Assembly: GCF_002953715.1 (NCBI RefSeq)
Contig: NZ_CP025012.1
Location: forward strand, 4,842,124-4,906,123
Direction of reading: 5' to 3'
DNA from: Rhizobium leguminosarum
GTDB taxonomy: Bacteria > Pseudomonadota > Alphaproteobacteria > Rhizobiales > Rhizobiaceae
Length of the DNA stretch: 64,000 bases
The translations under genes were made by a program, and so were the position numbers. Below the pieces are notes generated by a model. The model was not told where the DNA came from and did no database searches. It was given only the letters and a program-made list of their open reading frames with translations. Below, one piece after another: positions 1-8,520 of this stretch; the stretch's first letter is position 1; each line of letters starts with the position of its first letter.

Positions 1-274
1 ACCAATAGCGGATCGTGTCGTCGAAGGTGGACTTCGCCTTGTCGAGCGTCTGCTGCGTGCCATCGGCGCAAAGATCCTTCATCGCCGTCGTCAGCCGGGC
101 GGCCGATTGCTGCATGTTGCGATAGCCGGGACGGATCACCTCGTCGACGGCGCGCTGCATGACGGCGGGAACGGCATCCTCGTTCAGCCCTGCCGGGGGA
201 GTGGCCGTCTGGGCGGCCGCTGATGTAGCGAGGCCGATCAGAGTAAGGCAGAGCAGGGGGTGCCAAAGGCGCAT
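1..274 (-). CDS. Imelysin-family (M75-like) periplasmic protein, N-terminal fragment
   Basis: The reading frame starts with ATG at 274 and runs off the left edge, so only about 91 residues are visible. The N-terminus is a classical signal peptide (MRLWHPLLCLTLIGL, then Ala-Ala-Ala-Gln). The mature part has the motif VIRPGYRNMQQSAARLTTAM, which is how rhizobial imelysin-like proteins begin. Its ATG overlaps the stop codon of the upstream di-haem cytochrome gene by one base, so the two are translationally coupled. Context suggests the second imelysin of an iron-linked imelysin - DUF1111 - imelysin operon, where a DUF1513 gene usually follows; that part is outside the window. Family call by context and N-terminal pattern, not by a full domain. 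Confidence 0.72.
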   Translation of the reverse strand, partial: MRLWHPLLCLTLIGLATSAAAQTATPPAGLNEDAVPAVMQRAVDEVIRPGYRNMQQSAARLTTAMKDLCADGTQQTLDKAKSTFDDTIRYW

Positions 275-1812
275 CAAAGTGACTCCAGGAATGTAATCAG
301 GGCCGCCCTGTCGTCTTTCGGCAGGGAGGAGAAAGCTTTGCGGGCCTTTTCAGCTTCGCCGCCATGCCAGAGGATCGCTTCGGTGAGGCTCCGCGCACGG
401 CCGTCATGCAGGAAAAAGCTGTGTCCGCTGACAGTCCGGGTCAGTCCTATACCCCATAGCGGCGGCGTGCGCCATTCACGTCCGCTTGCAAGACCGACCT
501 GCTGCCCGTCGGCAAGGCCGTCGCCCATGTCGTGCAGAAGAAAGTCGGAATAGGGCCAGATCAGCTGGAAGGACTGTGCCTTGTCCGGCGTATCCCGCCG
601 GGTGACGAATTTCGGCACATGGCAGGAAATGCAGCCGGTTTCGTAGAAGATCCGCTTGCCCCGCAGGGTCTCGGGGAAGCTTGCCTTGCGGCGCGAGGGA
701 ACGGCGAGATTTTCGGAATAGAAGGTGACGAGGTCGAGAATAGGACCCGGCGCCTCTTGCCTGCCCAGCCGTTTCTGCACCCCGGTCGGCATATCAAGGC
801 ATTTTTCTTCCGCCTTGGTGCAGTCGCCCTGCGCATTCGGCTGATCGGGCGTCGAGATGCCGATATCATTGGCGAAGGCATCGGCACTCTGGTCGCGCAC
901 AGTGGCATTCTGTGCCTTCCAGCCGAATCGTCCGAGCGCGATCTTGCCGCTGCGGTGGTCGCGCACAATCGCCGCCTTCCCCGAAATGCCGTCGCCATCG
1001 GCATCGTCCGGATCGGCATGGGCGAGGATATCGGCTTCGGGAATGGCCTCGATCAGTCCGAGGCCGATCATCGCCGAGGCGACACGCGGCGAAATCGTCG
1101 TCGCGGGATCGAGCGGTCCATAAGCGGGATTGACAACTGCATAGCTCGGCCGGCGCAGCGGCACGGTCTCGCCGTCGCCGAGCGTCACCCTCTCTTCGTG
1201 GTAGCTGATCGCCATCTTCCCCTCGGCAGCAAGGCCGGGAACGGCGAGGTCCTGCAGCTGATGGCCGTAAACCGGATCGGGAAAATTGACGACATCAGCC
1301 TGCGCGATCGCCTTTTCTTCCTCCGGCGTCCTGGCCGCACGGGAAAGCCGCAGCAACATCGAGGTGGCGCTCGGGCCTCCCTCCGGCGGTCTGCCGCGGC
1401 CATCATTGACATGGCAGCTCATGCAGGAGCGGGCGTTAAACAGCGGCCCGAGACCATCGGAGGCCTGCGTCGAGGAGGGAGCAGAAACCCAGAGCTTGCG
1501 GAAGAGCGCGTTGCCGAGCTTGAAATTCTGCTCTTCGTCGAAGGGGATGTTGGCCGAAATATGCGAGAAGCTGTCCTCGGTGACAGGGTCGATCGAGGTC
1601 GTAGCCCCTGCCTGCATCGCTTCGTATTGTTCTGCCTTGGAAAAATCCGCCGTCGGCCGGGTGACGTCGGCGACACGTTTCAAATCGGCCTCGGAAAGGT
1701 CGGTGCGTTTCGTCGGCAGATCGAAACCGGCGGCGATGCTGACGGAAAAACCGGCAAGCGTGGCGCAGAGCACTGCGCTGGCGATCAATCGGCGGGCCGG
1801 GGCATGCGACAT
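274..1812 (-). CDS. Di-haem cytochrome c family protein (DUF1111, thiol oxidoreductase-like)
   Basis: This 512-residue protein has an N-terminal signal peptide (about residues 1-28) and two c-type haem attachment motifs, CMSCH near residue 131 and CISCH near residue 392. This is the layout of the DUF1111 / di-haem oxidoreductase family related to bacterial di-haem peroxidases. It is expected to be periplasmic and to carry out electron transfer; the substrate is unknown. It lies between two imelysin genes, 47 bases after the first and overlapping the second by one base, an arrangement associated with iron acquisition in alphaproteobacteria. The 47-base gap holds a strong hairpin. The start at 1812 is the first ATG after that hairpin. 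The family call is firm; the function is inferred from neighbours. Confidence 0.88.
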   Translation of the reverse strand: MSHAPARRLIASAVLCATLAGFSVSIAAGFDLPTKRTDLSEADLKRVADVTRPTADFSKAEQYEAMQAGATTSIDPVTEDSFSHISANIPFDEEQNFKLGNALFRKLWVSAPSSTQASDGLGPLFNARSCMSCHVNDGRGRPPEGGPSATSMLLRLSRAARTPEEEKAIAQADVVNFPDPVYGHQLQDLAVPGLAAEGKMAISYHEERVTLGDGETVPLRRPSYAVVNPAYGPLDPATTISPRVASAMIGLGLIEAIPEADILAHADPDDADGDGISGKAAIVRDHRSGKIALGRFGWKAQNATVRDQSADAFANDIGISTPDQPNAQGDCTKAEEKCLDMPTGVQKRLGRQEAPGPILDLVTFYSENLAVPSRRKASFPETLRGKRIFYETGCISCHVPKFVTRRDTPDKAQSFQLIWPYSDFLLHDMGDGLADGQQVGLASGREWRTPPLWGIGLTRTVSGHSFFLHDGRARSLTEAILWHGGEAEKARKAFSSLPKDDRAALITFLESL

Positions 1813-1821
1813 TTTAGGGTC

Positions 1822-1850
1822 CGGGCCGCTCCGGCTTTCGAAGCGGCCCG
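1822..1850 (-). other. Intercistronic hairpin
   Basis: A 9-bp perfect stem (CGGGCCGCT at 1822-1830 with AGCGGCCCG at 1842-1850) fills the gap between the imelysin stop and the cytochrome start. On the plus strand it is followed by CCTTTTT, on the minus (transcribed) strand it is not, so it is more likely an mRNA-stabilising or partial-attenuation element within the operon than its terminator. Confidence 0.5.
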
Positions 1851-1859
1851 CCTTTTTGC

Positions 1860-3137
1860 TTATTTGAAGACGGCGTTAGGATTATCCAAGCTGTCGGAAC
1901 CTTCAAGCTGAACCGTGCCGAGATCGAGTGCGGCAATAACGCGCTGCACCGATTTCGTCTGGTCGATCAGCCCGTCGATGGCGGCCTGGACGACGGCATT
2001 GCCTTCCTTGTTGCCCTCGGCGATCATCTGGTCGTACTTCTCGACCGTCTCGCCGCGCTTAGCCATGGCATTCATCGCGTCGAGCGTCTTGTTGAGCTTG
2101 CCTTCCACTTCGGCATCGAGCGCCTTGTCCTTGGCGGCCACCAGATCGTGCAGCGACGGGCCGCTGAGCTTAGTGCCGTCGACGCGGGTATAGTTGCCGG
2201 TATAGGCGGCGGCGATGCCGATCGCGTCGTTGAGATGTGAGTTGTAGGTATTGTCCGAGAAGCAATCATGCTCTTCTTCCGGATCGTGCAGCAGCAGGCC
2301 GAGCTTCATGCGCTCGCCGGCAAGCTCGCCGTAGGAAAGCGAACCCATGCCCGTCAGGATCGCGACGAGGCCGGCCTTCGGATCGGCTTCGACGTTCTTC
2401 GTCGCAGCACCGTTCGGCGTCCAGTTGTCGGTCATTTCCTGCAGGTCGGAAACGAGCAGGGTGGAGGCGGATTTCAGATATTCGGCGCGGCGGTCGCAAT
2501 TGCCGTGCGTGCAGTTCTTGAGATCGTAATCCGTTGCCGGACGGTCGCCGGCGCCAGGCCCCGTGCCGTTCAGATCCTGACCCCAGAGCAGGAATTCGAT
2601 GGCATGATAGCCGGTCGCGACATTGGCTTCGATGCCGCCGGCCTCGGCCAGTGTGCCGGAGAGAAATTCCGGCGTCAGCTTGGAAGCGTCGACATCCTTG
2701 CCGTCGATCTTGATCGTCTTGTTGGCGATGACATTTGCCACATAGAGGGAATTTTCGTCGCTCTCGGTACCGTAGGAGGCATCGACATAGTCGATCAGGC
2801 CTTCATCGAGCGGCCACGCATTGACCTTGCCTTCCCAGTCGTCGACAATCGGATTGCCGAAGCGATAGACTTCCGTCTGCTGGTAGGGAACGCGTGCCTT
2901 GATCCAGGCCTCCCTGGCGGCTTTCAGCGTCGCGTCGGTCGGCGCTTTCAGGAAGGCGTCGATCGCGGCGTCGAGCGCCTTGGCCGTCGTCAGCGAGTCT
3001 TCGTATTTTGCATGCGCCACGTCGGCATAGTGTTTCACCACGCTAGCAGCATCGGCCGCGGCATGCGCGGGAAGGACGAGCAGGGCGGCGGGGGCGATCG
3101 CCAGCACGGCTGCGCGGAATTTGCGGTTGAGCTTCAT
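1860..3137 (-). CDS. Imelysin family periplasmic iron-uptake-associated protein
   Basis: I place the start at ATG 3137 because CAGGAGAGG lies just before it and a clear signal peptide follows (MKLNRKFRAAVLAIAP to AHA-AADA); an upstream in-frame start at 3209 has no ribosome site and lacks this logic. The product is 425 residues. The imelysin signature GxHxxE is visible as GYHAIEFLLWG near residue 176. Imelysin-like proteins (IrpA, EfeO relatives) are periplasmic or membrane-associated, iron-regulated, and thought to bind iron. It is first gene of the operon with the di-haem cytochrome and second imelysin. A possible Irr-type iron control element and a TTGACA -35 lie upstream. Confidence 0.87.
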   Translation of the reverse strand: MKLNRKFRAAVLAIAPAALLVLPAHAAADAASVVKHYADVAHAKYEDSLTTAKALDAAIDAFLKAPTDATLKAAREAWIKARVPYQQTEVYRFGNPIVDDWEGKVNAWPLDEGLIDYVDASYGTESDENSLYVANVIANKTIKIDGKDVDASKLTPEFLSGTLAEAGGIEANVATGYHAIEFLLWGQDLNGTGPGAGDRPATDYDLKNCTHGNCDRRAEYLKSASTLLVSDLQEMTDNWTPNGAATKNVEADPKAGLVAILTGMGSLSYGELAGERMKLGLLLHDPEEEHDCFSDNTYNSHLNDAIGIAAAYTGNYTRVDGTKLSGPSLHDLVAAKDKALDAEVEGKLNKTLDAMNAMAKRGETVEKYDQMIAEGNKEGNAVVQAAIDGLIDQTKSVQRVIAALDLGTVQLEGSDSLDNPNAVFK

Positions 3138-3203
3138 GATCCTCTCCTGTGACGGGATTTTCCGTCTAATCGGGCTCCGTCTCTTCGCGCAAAAGCAAAC
3201 TGG

Positions 3204-3235
3204 TGTCAAACACTCTAGTTTGGAATGATTTTAAG
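3204..3235 (-). promoter_or_regulatory. Candidate promoter -35 and Irr (ICE-like) box for the imelysin operon
   Basis: On the minus strand a TTTGACA -35 element occupies 3210-3204. Immediately upstream, 3219-3235 on the plus strand reads TTTGGAATGATTTTAAG, matching 11 of 14 fixed positions of the rhizobial iron control element TTTAGAA-N3-TTCTAAA bound by Irr. Placement upstream of -35 would fit activation under low iron. No good -10 is obvious. Inference from motif memory. Confidence 0.35.
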
Positions 3236-3351
3236 AATGGACAGGCGTGGCTAACCGGTCATTTTTGAACGGCATCTGCTTGAAAAATCGGCAGCAACCG
3301 CGCCATTTCGCCGCGGCATCGCTATCCGTTGCAGGCCTCCGCTAAACCGCG

Positions 3352-4641
3352 TCAGCCCCTCCGCTGCATACGGCAGAAGAAGAAGCCGTCCGTGTCGGTG
3401 GAGGCGGGCGTCAGCGTCACCGTCAGGCCGTCGGAAGAATGCGGACGCGGGGCGTCTTTCCCGAAAAGCTGATCCCAGGCAGGCAGGGCGCTGACGATTT
3501 GAAAATCAGGATTGTCAGCCGTGAAGCGGCGCACCTGTTCCTCGTTCTCCTGGGGCAGGACCGAGCAGGTGACGTAGATCAGTTCGCCGCCTGATTTGAC
3601 GAAGCCGCTCGCCTGCGCCAGCGCGTCCTGCTGCTGGGTGGTGCGTTCGTCGAGGTTCTTCGCCGTCAGCCGCCATTTCGTATCGGGGCGCCGCCGCCAT
3701 GTGCCGGTGCCGGTGCAGGGCGCGTCGACCAGCACCTTGTCGCAGCGTCCGGCAAGGGCGGAGAGCGCCCTGGCATCGTCATGCACCTGGACATTGCGTG
3801 TTCCCGCCCGCTTCAGCCGCTCGATGATCGGCGCCAGTCGTTTGCGATCGGCGTCATAGGCGTGAACCTGTCCCTTGTTCTGCATGGCCGCCGCCATGGC
3901 GAGCGTCTTGCCGCCGCCGCCGGCGCAATAGTCGAGAACCTGTTCGCCATCATGGGCGAGCACCAGGTCGGCGACGATCTGCGATCCCTCATCCTGAACT
4001 TCGAACCAGCCTTTCTGGAACGAAAGCTCGGCTGTCACGTTGGGAAGACGCGAGGCGCCTTCGCCGGCGGCAATCCGGATGCCGTGGCGGGCGATCTTCG
4101 CAGCATGCGCGTTGGCTCTTTCGAGTGCCTTGACGACCTTGTCGCGGGAGGCCTTGAGCAGGTTGGCGCGCAGATCGAGCGTCGGTCGGGCGGCAAGTGC
4201 CTGTGCCTCGGCAAGCCATCCGGCGCCAAAGGCCTGTTCGAAGGAGGGTTGGACCCATTCGGGGATATCGCCGCGAATATGCAGCGGCGCATCGTCGAGC
4301 GAGCGGCTTTGAAAGGCCGCAACAGCGTCGGCTGAAAGCGGTGCTGGCGCAAACTTGTCATCCGCCAACTCACTGCCAAGACTGTCAGGTGTGAAACCCC
4401 ATTGGCGGAACATGACGGCATGGGCAATGGCAGCAGGACTGTCGTCATCCATCAGCCAGGCATGGGAAAGCCGCATGCGCAGTGCGTCATAGACGATGTT
4501 GCCGATCGCAGCACGATCGCCGGAGCCGGCGAAGCGGTGCGCAAGGCCCCAGTCCTTCAGCGCGTCGGCGACAGGCCGCTTGCGGGCATCGATGTCCGCG
4601 AGCACAGAAATCGCCCCTTCGAGGCGGCCGCCCAGACGCAT
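3352..4641 (-). CDS. rsmB: RsmB/NOP family 16S rRNA (cytosine-5) methyltransferase
   Basis: This 429-residue protein carries the hallmarks of RNA m5C methyltransferases: an N-terminal NusB-like helical region, a SAM-binding motif (DYCAGGGGKTLAMAA), and the two motifs with the paired cysteines, DAPCTGTGTWRRRPDTKW (motif IV) and VTCSVLPQENEEQV (motif VI). These enzymes methylate a cytosine in 16S rRNA using SAM in the cytoplasm. The length matches the family. The gene stands alone: 143 bases separate it from the RlpA-like gene upstream, and it is followed by about 200 bases to the imelysin operon promoter. RsmB is the closest name I can support; an RsmF-like paralogue is possible but the NusB-like N-terminus favours RsmB. 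Confidence 0.88.
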   Translation of the reverse strand: MRLGGRLEGAISVLADIDARKRPVADALKDWGLAHRFAGSGDRAAIGNIVYDALRMRLSHAWLMDDDSPAAIAHAVMFRQWGFTPDSLGSELADDKFAPAPLSADAVAAFQSRSLDDAPLHIRGDIPEWVQPSFEQAFGAGWLAEAQALAARPTLDLRANLLKASRDKVVKALERANAHAAKIARHGIRIAAGEGASRLPNVTAELSFQKGWFEVQDEGSQIVADLVLAHDGEQVLDYCAGGGGKTLAMAAAMQNKGQVHAYDADRKRLAPIIERLKRAGTRNVQVHDDARALSALAGRCDKVLVDAPCTGTGTWRRRPDTKWRLTAKNLDERTTQQQDALAQASGFVKSGGELIYVTCSVLPQENEEQVRRFTADNPDFQIVSALPAWDQLFGKDAPRPHSSDGLTVTLTPASTDTDGFFFCRMQRRG

Positions 4642-4755
4642 TCACATGTCTCCTATTGCCGTGGCGTGTGAACGATCAGCGCAAACGCGAGTGTCACGTA
4701 GTCGTTTGTTCACGAGTCTCAACCGGGTGGTAACCGCGATTGACGGCAAGAGCAA

Positions 4756-4771
4756 GCGCCGCTTCCGGCGC
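4756..4771 (-). terminator. Weak hairpin after the RlpA-like gene
   Basis: A 6-bp GC stem (GCGCCG at 4756-4761 with CGGCGC at 4766-4771, CTTC loop) lies 14 bases after the stop of the RlpA-like gene. On the minus strand it is followed by TTGCTCTTGC, a poor U-tract, so it may be a weak terminator. Confidence 0.35.
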
Positions 4772-4784
4772 AGTCAGTGTGGCC

Positions 4785-5147
4785 TCAGCTGACGACCTGG
4801 TAGCAGACCTTCGCAGTGCCGGAGCTCACCATGCCGATATTCTGCGCGGCGGCGCGCGACAGGTCGATCACACGACCACGGATGAACGGACCACGATCGT
4901 TGATACGAACGACGACGGTGCGGCCATTGTTGCGGTTGGTGACCTTCACCTTGGTGCCGAAAGCAAGCGAACGATGTGCGGCAGTCAAGATGGCAGGGTT
5001 CATACGTTCCCCGGAAGCAGTTTTGGAGCGAAGTGCGTACCATGAAGCACCGCCACAACCATTGCCAGCAAAACCCTCCGCCGGAAGCATGGAAGAACAG
5101 GCTGCAATAGTTACAGCGGCGATAATAGAACGACGAATGTTCTTCAA
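4785..5147 (-). CDS. RlpA-like septal ring lytic transglycosylase family protein (single DPBB domain)
   Basis: The product is a small exported protein with a signal peptide (about residues 1-28) and one RlpA-like double-psi beta-barrel: GGASWYALRSKTASGERMN, then TAAHRSLAFGTKVKVTN, then VRINDRGPF with VIDLSRAAA. The Asp of NDRGPF is the expected catalytic acid. No SPOR domain is present, so it is a short RlpA relative acting on naked peptidoglycan or simply binding it. Start choice: TTG at 5147 is preceded by GAGGGA seven bases away; an upstream in-frame GTG at 5177 has only a very close, weak site. It is monocistronic with a long AT-rich upstream region, suggesting dedicated regulation. Confidence 0.82.
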   Translation of the reverse strand: MKNIRRSIIAAVTIAACSSMLPAEGFAGNGCGGASWYALRSKTASGERMNPAILTAAHRSLAFGTKVKVTNRNNGRTVVVRINDRGPFIRGRVIDLSRAAAQNIGMVSSGTAKVCYQVVS

Positions 5148-5177
5148 AACAGAGTATCCCTCAACTATTGAACTCAC

Positions 5178-5553
5178 GCCCTTGCAGGCGGCGGGGCTTA
5201 AATCTGTGAAAAAGTGGCGAAAAAGTGCCGCTGCTGTTCACGGAATATTACAATCGGTAACATTCGTGAGTGTGATGTCGGGATTCCAGGAATGTGCGCG
5301 ACGCCGAAGCGTGGAAAAAACCTAATAAAATCAGTTAAAATCCGAACGAATTTTCCGAAGGGATAGTTAACGTCATGGCGTTCACGAAAATCGCGAAAAT
5401 ATTTTTCCGGTTTTGCCATATTTGCTGCCACATTTGGGCAAATTCAAGGGCCGTTAACCATAAGATATGGCGAAAATTGTCCGCCCAAAGCGGGAAAGTA
5501 GGAATTTCCTACTCATTTTGGGTGAACGTATCCGTCGCAAACAGGACTGAGTT
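5178..5553. other. AT-rich intergenic region with a 17-bp palindrome
   Basis: About 375 bases without a convincing gene between the RlpA-like gene and the end of the SDR gene. It is clearly richer in A and T than its surroundings, with several TTAAC and TTAA words, and should hold the RlpA-like promoter. At 5497-5513 there is a perfect palindrome AGTAGGAATTTCCTACT (8-bp arms about one central base). Short frames here show no coding pattern. Confidence 0.6.
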
Positions 5554-6426
5554 CTACTCCCCACGCCAGCGTCCATCCCGCCATAATTGCGCAAGCGACA
5601 TGGGATAGTTCGGGAAGGAGAATTCGAATCCGGCGGCCTTCAGTTTCGCGTTCGAAACCCGTTTGTTCTCGCCGTAGAAAGTGCGCGCCATCGGCGTCAG
5701 TTCGGCGGTCTCGAACGCCTGCTCCGGCGGCGGTTCGACGCCCATCAGCCGGGCTGCCTCGACGATCACATCCTGCGGCGGGCCGGGCCGGTCGTCGGTG
5801 ACATTATAGATGCCGCCGAGGCTGTGCTCCGACAGAAAGCGTGTCGCAGCGCCAATATCCTCGACGCGGATGCGGTTGAACACCTGGTCCTTCTTGATCA
5901 GCCGTCGCGCCGTGCCCTTGTCCAGATTGCAGAAGGCGTTGCGGCCCGGCCCATAGATGCCGGAAAGGCGAAGCACCGCCGCCGGCAAGCCGCGCTCCCG
6001 GCCCATGGCCAGCCAACCCTCTTCCGCCTCGAGCCGTTCGGTGGACCGTCCGGAAACCGGCAGGCACGGCGTTTCCTCACTCACCCAGGCGCCCTGGTGA
6101 TCGCCATAGACGCCGACGGTGGAGAGATAACCGATCCATTCGAGCTTCGGCAGCAGGCGTGCGCCGTCTTTGTCAAGCAGCCGCAGCAGCGGGTCGGCCT
6201 TTCCAGGCGCGATCGACTGGACCAGATGCGTTACACCAGTCAACGCTCGGCGCAGTTCCTCATCCATGTTCTCGCCGTCGAAAAGGAATGCTTCGATGCC
6301 GTTCCGGCGGAGCGCTTCGACTTTGTCTGGCGAACGCGTGGTGCCGGAAACCCGCACGCCGTCGCCGGCAAAGGCCTTGGCGATTGCTGTGCCGGAATAA
6401 CCGCAGCCAAAGATCATCACATGCAT
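5554..6426 (-). CDS. NAD(P)-dependent SDR/epimerase (YeeZ-like)
   Basis: The 290-residue product begins MHVMIFGCGYSGTAIAKAF, a Rossmann GxGYxG motif at the very N-terminus, and continues with atypical extended SDR features (YLSTVGVYGDHQGAWVSE, LRLSGIYGPGRNA). This matches the YeeZ-like NAD(P)-binding family; the substrate is unknown. The start at 6426 is chosen because its ATG overlaps the queG stop as ATGA, showing translational coupling; an extra eight residues upstream would sit inside queG. It is the last gene of a GST - queG - SDR operon on the minus strand. Confidence 0.83.
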   Translation of the reverse strand: MHVMIFGCGYSGTAIAKAFAGDGVRVSGTTRSPDKVEALRRNGIEAFLFDGENMDEELRRALTGVTHLVQSIAPGKADPLLRLLDKDGARLLPKLEWIGYLSTVGVYGDHQGAWVSEETPCLPVSGRSTERLEAEEGWLAMGRERGLPAAVLRLSGIYGPGRNAFCNLDKGTARRLIKKDQVFNRIRVEDIGAATRFLSEHSLGGIYNVTDDRPGPPQDVIVEAARLMGVEPPPEQAFETAELTPMARTFYGENKRVSNAKLKAAGFEFSFPNYPMSLAQLWRDGRWRGE

Positions 6427-7583
6427 CAACCCACTCCCGCCAATCGCCATTCGTTCAGGACGTCGTCATCTCTCTCATTCGCCCTTTGTGCGGCAAAGGC
6501 CGCAAATTCGCCAGCCTCCATCAGCCGGGAAAGCGCCCAGACCGCCATGCCGCGCACCACGGGCGAGGGATCGGCCGAAAGCGCGCGACATTGCCCGATG
6601 AGCGCCGTCTCGCCGGAATTGCCGGCGGCGATCAGCACATTGCGGACGAAGCGGTCGCGGCCGATCCGCTTCACCGGCGAGCCGCTGAAAAAGCCACGGA
6701 AGGCGGCATCGTCGAGCGTCAGCAGAAAGGCGATCGACGGCTCCTTCAGATCTTCCCGCGCCTTGAGCTTCATCTCCGAGGCGGAGCTTGCGAACTTGTT
6801 CCAGGGACAGGCGGCAAGACAGTCGTCGCAGCCATAGACGCGGTTGCCGATCAGCACGCGCAAATCGGCGTCGATCGGTCCCTTGTGCTCGATGGTGAGA
6901 TAGGAGATGCAGCGCCGCGCGTCGATCTGGTAAGGCGCCGGGAAGGCAGCCGTCGGACAGATGTCGAGACAGGCGCGGCAGGAGCCGCAATGATCGCTCT
7001 CCGGCGCGTCGACCACAAGATCGGCGGTGGTGAACATCGTGCCGAGGAACAACCAGGAACCATGCATGCGGCTGACGAGATTGGTGTGTTTGCCCTGCCA
7101 GCCGAGCCCGGCCGCCGCCGCTAAGGGCTTTTCCATCACCGGCGCCGTATCGACGAAGACCTTTACATCGGCGCCCGCCCGCGCCGCGAAGCGCGTGGCG
7201 ATCTCCTTCAGCCGGCCCTTGATGACGTCGTGATAATCGCGGTTGCGGGCATAGACCGAAATCGCTGCCTTGTCCGGCTTGTCGAGGATAGCGCGGGGAT
7301 CTTCCTCCGGGGCGTAATTGAGGCCGAAGACGACGACGGAGCGCACCTCGCTCCAGAGTGTGCGGGGATCGCCGCGCCGGTCGCGCGTCTCCGCCATCCA
7401 GTCCATCGTCCCGTGGCGCCCGGCATCGATGAACTGGCCGAGACGCTCTTTCGCTTGCGGGATCGCGTCCGGTCGCGTGATGCGGCAAAGATCGAAGCCC
7501 TTGGCGGCAGATTCCGCCCGGACGAACTCGGTCAAATTGTCGCGGCGACGGCGCTCTTTGTCGGCATTGTCAGGTTCGGGCAT
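6426..7583 (-). CDS. queG: Epoxyqueuosine reductase QueG
   Basis: QueG reduces epoxyqueuosine to queuosine in tRNA, the last step of queuosine synthesis, using cobalamin and two [4Fe-4S] clusters. The 385-residue product shows both ferredoxin-like cluster motifs, CGSCRACLDICPTAAF (near 195-210) and CDDCLAACPWNKF (near 245-257), plus the C-terminal HEAT-like repeats of the family (SGETALIGQCRALSADPSP). Length matches the family. Twelve bases separate it from the GST gene upstream, and its stop overlaps the start of the SDR gene. The neighbours are not known queuosine genes, so the grouping looks like a conserved but functionally mixed operon. Confidence 0.93.
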   Translation of the reverse strand: MPEPDNADKERRRRDNLTEFVRAESAAKGFDLCRITRPDAIPQAKERLGQFIDAGRHGTMDWMAETRDRRGDPRTLWSEVRSVVVFGLNYAPEEDPRAILDKPDKAAISVYARNRDYHDVIKGRLKEIATRFAARAGADVKVFVDTAPVMEKPLAAAAGLGWQGKHTNLVSRMHGSWLFLGTMFTTADLVVDAPESDHCGSCRACLDICPTAAFPAPYQIDARRCISYLTIEHKGPIDADLRVLIGNRVYGCDDCLAACPWNKFASSASEMKLKAREDLKEPSIAFLLTLDDAAFRGFFSGSPVKRIGRDRFVRNVLIAAGNSGETALIGQCRALSADPSPVVRGMAVWALSRLMEAGEFAAFAAQRANERDDDVLNEWRLAGVG

Positions 7584-7595
7584 GAAGAGCCCTCG

Positions 7596-8288
7596 TCAGA
7601 AATCCAGATCGGCATAGTGTGAAACCGGTGTCAGGCCGCGCACGCGCTCGGTCAGCATCGGCCGGAAGGAGGGACGCGACTTCAGCCGCTGGTACCAGTC
7701 CTTGACGACCGGCGAATCCGCCCATTCGATCTCACCGAGATAATCGAGGATCGAGATCGAGGCTGCTGCGGCAAGGTCGGCATAGCTCATCCGCTCGCCC
7801 GCCAGCCATTGACGCGAGCCGGCAAGCCAGGTGAGATAGCGCATATGCTGGCGGATATTCGCGCGGGCCGTGCGCAAAACCTTGGAATCCGGCGCTCCGC
7901 CGCCCTGATCGGCGGTCATCTGCAACTTATAGACACGCTCGCGGGCGAGCGGCTTGGTCACGTCGTTTTCCATCTTCTGCATGAACCATTCGGTCAGCCG
8001 GCGGATTTCCGCCCGCTGGAAAGGGTCTTCGGCGAGCAGCCGCCGGTCGCGTTTCAAGACGCCGTGCGTCTCGTCCAGATATTCGGAAATGACGCTCGCG
8101 CCGCAGAGCGCGCGCATGCTGTCGTCGACATAGACCGGCAGCGTGCCGGCCGGATTGAGCGCCAGGAAATCCCGGCGCTTCTCCCATGTCTGCTCCTCGA
8201 TCAGATCCGCCTGATAGCCGTATTCCGCCAGGATCAACCGGACGAAGCGAGATGCGGATGACATGGGATGATGATAAAGCGTGGGCAT
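7596..8288 (-). CDS. Glutathione S-transferase family protein
   Basis: A 230-residue two-domain GST: the N-terminal thioredoxin-like part starts MPTLYHHPMSSASRFVRLIL with the Ser-Ser-Arg cluster typical of the catalytic site of bacterial GSTs, a cis-Pro stretch (GTLPVYVDD) and the glutathione-binding CGASVISEYL; a helical C-terminal domain follows with YADLAAAASISILDYL. It is likely a cytoplasmic detoxification enzyme of unknown substrate. It is the first gene of the operon with queG and the SDR gene. The 232-base gap to uppP upstream must hold divergent promoters for both. Confidence 0.86.
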   Translation of the reverse strand: MPTLYHHPMSSASRFVRLILAEYGYQADLIEEQTWEKRRDFLALNPAGTLPVYVDDSMRALCGASVISEYLDETHGVLKRDRRLLAEDPFQRAEIRRLTEWFMQKMENDVTKPLARERVYKLQMTADQGGGAPDSKVLRTARANIRQHMRYLTWLAGSRQWLAGERMSYADLAAAASISILDYLGEIEWADSPVVKDWYQRLKSRPSFRPMLTERVRGLTPVSHYADLDF

Positions 8289-8520
8289 CGATACTCGGGC
8301 GTTGTGATTGCTGTTACAGGACTGTGTGGCAGCTCAATTGTAGCGCCCTAGTCATGACTCATTGGTTGAAGCTATAGGAGCTTGGTCCCGCCAATACAAG
8401 CGAATCGGATTTTTCAGGCCATCTGATAATGGCGAAACACGGTCTAACGAACGAATGGAAGCGGCAGCCTGATCGGCCCAAGCGCTCAGGCCCGACCGAA
8501 CTTTAAACCGGAGACAATGT

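Noticed and set aside
532..1911. Long plus-strand frames opposite the di-haem cytochrome gene and many similar frames opposite other genes
   Set aside because: High-GC antisense shadows. The sense frames have signal peptides, haem motifs or other domain signatures while these have none.
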